A stretch of 10,154 nucleotides of DNA from UBA11524 sp964547515. Its GTDB lineage: Bacteria; Bacillota; Clostridia; Christensenellales; Aristaeellaceae. The notes under the pieces were generated by a model that worked only from the letters and a program-made list of their open reading frames with translations, was not told the origin of the DNA and did not search any database. The position numbers and the translations under genes were made by a program. Shown in pieces: positions 6,896-10,154 of the stretch; the first letter of the stretch is position 1, and every line of letters starts with the position of its first letter. Where the stretch lies: positions 1 through 10,154 of the forward strand of contig CAZJOA010000104.1 in the NCBI GenBank assembly GCA_964547515.1, given 5' to 3'.

Positions 6896-7666
6896 TCACC
6901 ACCAGGGCTCGTCCACCACGAAGGGCAGCGCTTCCTCGCCGATGTCGGTGCAGCCCGCCGGGATGACCGTCGCTTCGAGCACCGCGCAGTACAGCCCCAT
7001 ATCGCCGATGCTGCGCAGGCTTTCCGGCAGGACGATGCGCGGGTAGTAGCTGTCGTAGAGCGCGGCCATGCCGATCTCCTCCACGCCCTCGGGGATGTAT
7101 ACGCCCTCCTCCGGGGAACGCCAGCTTTGCAGGCATCCGCCGCCCAGACGGCGGACGGCTGGGAGCTCGCAGTAGTCGGCGGACGGCGATGCGTACAGCA
7201 GGGTGGACGTGCGCGTGTCCACCAGGAAGCCATGGTCATTGGTGAAATAGGGGTTCGCGTTGTTCAGCAGGATCTCGCCGCTGAAATGGCTGGACACGCC
7301 CTCCGGGATGACCTCCAGCGTGGACGGAAAGACGACCGCCGCGCCATGGTGGCAGCACTGGAAGGCTGCTTCCGCCAGGTACTTCACGCCCTCGGGCAGC
7401 ACGATGTACTGGATGCACTCGTCGTAGCCGTATTCGGAGGTGTTGAAGGCGTTGCTGCCGATGCCGACCAGGGGGACGCCGCCCAGCGTCTCCGGCAGGA
7501 CGATGGTGGCTGGTAGACTGTCGCCGAAACGGTACCGGACAAGCTCCGCGCCGCCCTCCACCAGGCGGTAGTCGTATTCACCGTCGGACAGCGGCGGCGT
7601 TTCGTCCGCCAGGGACACGCCGGACAGCAGCAGCAGCGCCAACAGGGTACACAGAATGCGTTTCAT
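6896..7666 (-). CDS. Secreted BspA-type leucine-rich-repeat protein
   Basis: A 256-residue exported protein of unknown specific role; BspA-like LRR proteins usually mediate surface or host/substrate binding. The start at 7666 gives a classical signal peptide (MKRILCTLLALLLLSGVSLA, cleavage expected after Ala20 before DE). The rest carries irregular LRR_5-type repeats: IVLPETLGGVPLVGIGSNAF, IVLPEGVKYLAEAAF, VVFPSTLEVIPEGV, VYIPEGVEEIGMAAL, IVLPESLRSIGDMGL and VIPAGCTDIGEEAL. The protein ends in EPWW with no sortase motif or anchor, so it is probably released. AAAGGCGG lies about 9 bases before the ATG, inside an inverted repeat (see 7670-7722). The frame is open upstream to 7732, but that extension would bury the signal peptide. 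It lies 74 bases after mnmE on the same strand and has no clear promoter of its own, so it may depend on read-through from that operon. Confidence 0.85.
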   Translation of the reverse strand: MKRILCTLLALLLLSGVSLADETPPLSDGEYDYRLVEGGAELVRYRFGDSLPATIVLPETLGGVPLVGIGSNAFNTSEYGYDECIQYIVLPEGVKYLAEAAFQCCHHGAAVVFPSTLEVIPEGVSSHFSGEILLNNANPYFTNDHGFLVDTRTSTLLYASPSADYCELPAVRRLGGGCLQSWRSPEEGVYIPEGVEEIGMAALYDSYYPRIVLPESLRSIGDMGLYCAVLEATVIPAGCTDIGEEALPFVVDEPWW

Positions 7667-7669
7667 CAG

Positions 7670-7722
7670 AAAAGACCGCCTTTCGTGTTGTTTGTCTATA
7701 CAACGCGCGAGACGGTCCTTTT
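7670..7722 (-). promoter_or_regulatory. Inverted repeat overlapping the LRR ribosome binding site
   Basis: On the minus strand AAAAGGACCG (7713-7722) can pair with CGGTCTTTT (7670-7678) with one bulged G. Inside, GTTGT (7700-7704) pairs with ACAAC (7687-7691). The 3' arm ends 3 bases before the LRR start codon and takes in part of the AAAGGCGG ribosome binding site. It could act as a weak terminator for mnmE, as a translation-lowering hairpin for the LRR gene, or both. Confidence 0.35.
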
Positions 7723-7740
7723 CTTCCTGCAAATATGCAA

Positions 7741-9084
7741 TTATTTTCCCACGCAGAACATGCCGAACACCCGATCCAGCAGGCGTTCCTCCACCTCATC
7801 GCCGGTGATCTCCGCCAAGGCCAGTTGGGCGGATTGCAGGTCGATGGAGGCCATGTCCACGCTGAGGGTGCGCGCTGTGTCCGCCGCATGGCGCAGATGA
7901 GCCGCCGCCCGGCGAGCCGCCTCGATGTGCCGGGGCTGAGTCAGCGCCAGATGGTCGCTGACGGCGGCTTGCTCCGCCAGATACGCCTTCACGGGGGACA
8001 GGCTGTCCTCCTGCGCGGCGGACACCGTGACGCAGGGCGTATCCAGCAGGGAAGTCGCGTCCTCCGGGGTCAGCGCCGCGGGCAGGTCAGCCTTGTTCAG
8101 CACGATGAGCACCCTGCGCCCATGAAGCGCCGCCAAAAGGGCACGATCCTCCGCATCTAACGGACGGCTCTGGTCGAACACGGCCAGCACCGCGTCCGCC
8201 TCGTCCATCGCGCGGCGTGCACGCGCCACACCCAGCTGCTCCACCGGATCGTCCGTCGCGTGCAGACCGGCCGTGTCCGTCAGGTGGATGACGCAGCCGT
8301 TCAGCGTCAGGTCGCCCATCACCATGTCCCGCGTCGTGCCGGGGATGGGCGTGACGATGGCGCGTTCCTCGCCCAAAAGGGCATTGAGCAGGCTCGATTT
8401 CCCCACATTCGGCTGACCGCACAGCGCCACCCGCAATCCGCTTTGCAATATGCGTGCCGAACGCTCGTCGCACGCCGCGTCCAGCCTGTCCGCCAGGGCT
8501 TCGCTGCGCGGGATGACATCCGCCGCTGCCTCGGTTTCGTCGATCTCCTCGGGGTAGTCGATGCACGCCGCGACACCCGCCTGAATGGCGTATAGCTCAT
8601 CCGCCGCCCTGCGGATGAAGGTCGATGCACCGCCCTGAAGCTGCCGCATGGCCGCGCGATGGCTCTGCTCGCCCTGCGCCGCGATCAGGTTCATGACGGC
8701 CTCGGCCTGACTGAGGTCGATGCGGCCGTTGAGGAAGGCGCGTCGGGTGAATTCGCCGGGGGAGGCCAGCTCCGCGCCGTGACGCAGACACAACGCCAGC
8801 ACGCGCTGGGCGATGTATCCGCCGCCGTGGAGCTGGAGCTCAGCCACGTCCTCGCGCGTGTAGGTGCGGGGCGCACGCATGAGCACGGCCATGCATTCGT
8901 CCACGAGGGTCTCGCCGTCCATGACGTGCCCGTAGGTCAGCATGTGGTCGACCAGCCCGATCCGTCCCGCCGGACGGAACACCGCCAGCAGGATGGCTTC
9001 GGCGTCCTTGCCGCTCAGGCGGACGATGGCGATGCCGCCCTGTCCCGGCGCGGTGGCAATGGCGGCGATGGTGGATGTGTTCAT
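7741..9084 (-). CDS. mnmE: tRNA uridine-5-carboxymethylaminomethyl(34) synthesis GTPase MnmE
   Basis: MnmE (TrmE) is a dimeric, potassium-dependent GTPase that works with MnmG in the cytoplasm to add the 5-(carboxymethyl)aminomethyl group to wobble U34 of several tRNAs. The 447-residue protein has the family's usual size. It opens with the folate-binding TrmE N domain (MNTSTIAAIATAPGQGGIAI, then LQLHGGG, then FTRRAFLNGRIDLSQAEAV), followed by the helical domain. The inserted G domain has a P-loop GQPNVGKSS (223-231), switch I PGTTRD (248-253), DTAG (270-273), NKAD (330-333) and SA (355-356). The terminal FCVGK (443-447) is a conservative variant of FCIGK, whose Cys is needed for modification. 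The ATG at 9084 overlaps the TGA of the phosphoesterase gene (ATGA, 4 bases), with GGAG 8 bases ahead, so translation is probably coupled. The frame runs open back to 9282, but that part has no TrmE homology. mnmG is not in this window. Confidence 0.97.
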   Translation of the reverse strand: MNTSTIAAIATAPGQGGIAIVRLSGKDAEAILLAVFRPAGRIGLVDHMLTYGHVMDGETLVDECMAVLMRAPRTYTREDVAELQLHGGGYIAQRVLALCLRHGAELASPGEFTRRAFLNGRIDLSQAEAVMNLIAAQGEQSHRAAMRQLQGGASTFIRRAADELYAIQAGVAACIDYPEEIDETEAAADVIPRSEALADRLDAACDERSARILQSGLRVALCGQPNVGKSSLLNALLGEERAIVTPIPGTTRDMVMGDLTLNGCVIHLTDTAGLHATDDPVEQLGVARARRAMDEADAVLAVFDQSRPLDAEDRALLAALHGRRVLIVLNKADLPAALTPEDATSLLDTPCVTVSAAQEDSLSPVKAYLAEQAAVSDHLALTQPRHIEAARRAAAHLRHAADTARTLSVDMASIDLQSAQLALAEITGDEVEERLLDRVFGMFCVGK

Positions 9085-9938
9085 TGTCTGTTCTCCATTT
9101 GCTTCCAATATTCCTCGGAGGACATGGCCTCCGTCCAGGGAAAGGTGCGGTCGGCAGCCTTCCATGCGGCTTCGTCGCCCAGCGTCAGCCCCATGGCATT
9201 CGCCGTCCGGCTGACATGGCGGATGAGCTTCATCGCGCCCTGGGATTCTGCCGTGCACATCACATGGTAGACCACGCGGCACATTTCCGGCGCAACGGCG
9301 GACGCACCCGTGTCGATGAACGCCCGCGCGACCTCCGCGACGCTGTATTCCGCCGTGTGCAGGGTCGCTTCCTCGCCGTCCAGCACCAGAAAAGGCGCTT
9401 GTCCCGGCTGACCGGCCCGCACATCGTCCGACGGCAGCTCACGCATGCCCGTGCTGCCCGGATTCACCCAGCGCCGCCCGTTCCGCGACACGTCCCACGG
9501 GGTGTGGTTGTGCCCGGAGAGCAGCAGCGTCACGCCCTCCGGCAGTGAACCCAGCAATGCGGGGATCTCCGCCGGGTGCACCAGATGATACGGCTCGCCC
9601 GGCGTGCCGTGGGTGAACATCACCCGTCCGCGCCGCAGGTCGGTGGGCAAATGCAGGTCGATGCCCTGCATCTGCTGCGCCGTCCAGCGCATCAGCCGCC
9701 AGTTGTACCCGTCGAATTCGCTGTCCCCGGGGCGATTCAGCCGTTCCTCGTGGTTGCCCAGCAGCAGCACCGCCCCCAGTGAGGTCAGCCGGTCATGCAC
9801 CGCGCGGCTCTGCGGGCCGAAGTTCACATGGTCGCCCATGGAGATGAGCTCCGTGCAGCGCCGCGCCGCCGGATGGCGCAGGACGGCCTCCAGCGCGGGG
9901 AGATTGCCGTGGATGTCGGTGAGGACGAGGGTTGGCAT
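9081..9938 (-). CDS. Calcineurin-like (YfcE/MJ0936-type) metallophosphoesterase
   Basis: A 285-residue cytoplasmic phosphoesterase. All metal-site motifs of the family are present: TDIHGN with D8 and H10, GDH with D36, GNHE with N62 and H63, FTHGTP with H110, and SGHNHTP with H143 and H145. WVNPGSTGM follows, as is usual in this subgroup. Two metal ions (often Mn or Fe) would be bound; the physiological substrate cannot be read from the sequence. Beyond about residue 200 there is a helical tail of some 85 residues (EVARAFIDTG..., EEYWKQMENRQ) that is longer than in minimal YfcE-like enzymes of about 160-185 residues. The start is set by GGAGG 8 bases before the ATG at 9938. The gene leads the operon, with a promoter at 9971-9999, and its stop codon overlaps the start of mnmE. 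Confidence 0.9.
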   Translation of the reverse strand: MPTLVLTDIHGNLPALEAVLRHPAARRCTELISMGDHVNFGPQSRAVHDRLTSLGAVLLLGNHEERLNRPGDSEFDGYNWRLMRWTAQQMQGIDLHLPTDLRRGRVMFTHGTPGEPYHLVHPAEIPALLGSLPEGVTLLLSGHNHTPWDVSRNGRRWVNPGSTGMRELPSDDVRAGQPGQAPFLVLDGEEATLHTAEYSVAEVARAFIDTGASAVAPEMCRVVYHVMCTAESQGAMKLIRHVSRTANAMGLTLGDEAAWKAADRTFPWTEAMSSEEYWKQMENRQ

Positions 9939-9970
9939 GGCGGACACCTCCGGGTATGTCGTTCGGCAAC

Positions 9971-9999
9971 AATATAGCATAATTGCGGACAAAAAGCAA
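9971..9999 (-). promoter_or_regulatory. Promoter of the phosphoesterase-mnmE operon
   Basis: On the minus strand TTGCTT (9994-9999), a 17-base spacer and TATATT (9971-9976), with TGC before the -10 making it an extended -10. The leader to the ATG at 9938 is about 30 bases and holds the GGAGG ribosome binding site. It lies right after the terminator of the dockerin gene. Confidence 0.7.
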
Positions 10000-10004
10000 A
10001 CCGC

Positions 10005-10040
10005 AAAAAACCCACCGACACCCCGCAGGATGCCGGTGGG
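10005..10040 (-). terminator. Terminator of the dockerin-protein gene
   Basis: On the minus strand CCCACCG (10034-10040 on the complement) pairs with CGGTGGG (10011-10017 on the complement) around a 16-base loop, and is followed by TTTTTT (10005-10010). It lies 11 bases after the dockerin gene's stop codon. Confidence 0.8.
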
Positions 10041-10051
10041 CAGGTCGATTT

Positions 10052-10154
10052 TTATTGCAGCGTCACGTTCCAGCCGGCCTGGAACTGCATCAGCAGGAGC
10101 ACGTCCTCCATGTCGATCCGACCGTCGCCGTTCAGATCGGCGTTGGCGCGGTTG
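10052..10154 (-). CDS. Dockerin-containing protein, C-terminal end only
   Basis: Only the last 33 residues are in the window; the gene enters from the right edge and ends at TAA (10052-10054). They contain ADLNGDGRIDMEDVLLLMQF, a type I dockerin repeat with the calcium-binding Asp/Asn pattern D-x-N-x-D-G-x-I-D at 6-14 and the following helix. A first repeat is presumably just outside. Dockerins attach secreted enzymes or structural proteins to cohesins, as in cellulosomes; in many gut Clostridia they also occur outside cellulosomes as surface or secreted modules. The catalytic part is not visible, so no enzyme function can be given. Confidence 0.8.
   Translation of the reverse strand, partial: NRANADLNGDGRIDMEDVLLLMQFQAGWNVTLQ

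Noticed and set aside
4653..7136. Minus-strand open frame of more than 800 codons opposite CotH
   Set aside because: It runs through the bidirectional terminator at 6826-6877 and overlaps the LRR gene in another frame; it is a composition effect.
9085..9282. N-terminal extension of MnmE by 66 residues
   Set aside because: The extension has no TrmE homology and overlaps the phosphoesterase; the ATG at 9084 with GGAG ahead gives the normal family start.

Overview
The window looks like a piece of a GC-rich Bacillota (Clostridia-type) chromosome, probably from a gut- or rumen-type anaerobe. This is inferred from clear purine-rich ribosome binding sites, TTGnnn/TAnnnT promoters with 17-base spacers, hairpin-plus-U-tract terminators, a CCA-encoding tRNA gene, and a gene mix typical of such organisms: a GH127 beta-L-arabinofuranosidase, a secreted lamin-tail/CotH protein, a BspA-type leucine-rich-repeat protein and a dockerin-ended protein. 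I cannot name the species.

Left edge (1-740): the 3' end of a PepSY-like protein gene, broken by a one-base frameshift and clearly less GC-rich than the rest. It is followed by a tRNA-Thr(GGT) gene on the minus strand with its own promoter and terminator. Middle left (870-3050): a complete GH127 gene with a good promoter and a terminator hairpin. Then (3084-4736) comes a GMP-synthase-like gene, preceded by a possible 25-residue leader ORF and followed by a strong terminator. Its glutaminase active site is gone and several nucleotide-binding landmarks of true GMP synthase are altered. Next (4739-6877) is a secreted lamin-tail/CotH gene interrupted by an in-frame TAA, ending at a bidirectional terminator.

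The right part is all on the minus strand. A promoter at 9971-9999 drives a calcineurin-type phosphoesterase, then mnmE (tRNA wobble-uridine modification GTPase) with a 4-base ATGA overlap, then a secreted leucine-rich-repeat protein whose ribosome binding site lies inside an inverted repeat. At the right edge is the 3' end of a dockerin-containing gene, with a strong terminator separating it from the phosphoesterase promoter.

Functionally the window mixes housekeeping RNA genes (tRNA-Thr, mnmE), plant-polysaccharide breakdown (GH127, dockerin) and cell-surface or secreted proteins (CotH, LRR, PepSY-like). The most unusual item is the GMP-synthase paralog, which keeps the ATP-pyrophosphatase core but probably takes its ammonia and its substrate differently from GuaA.
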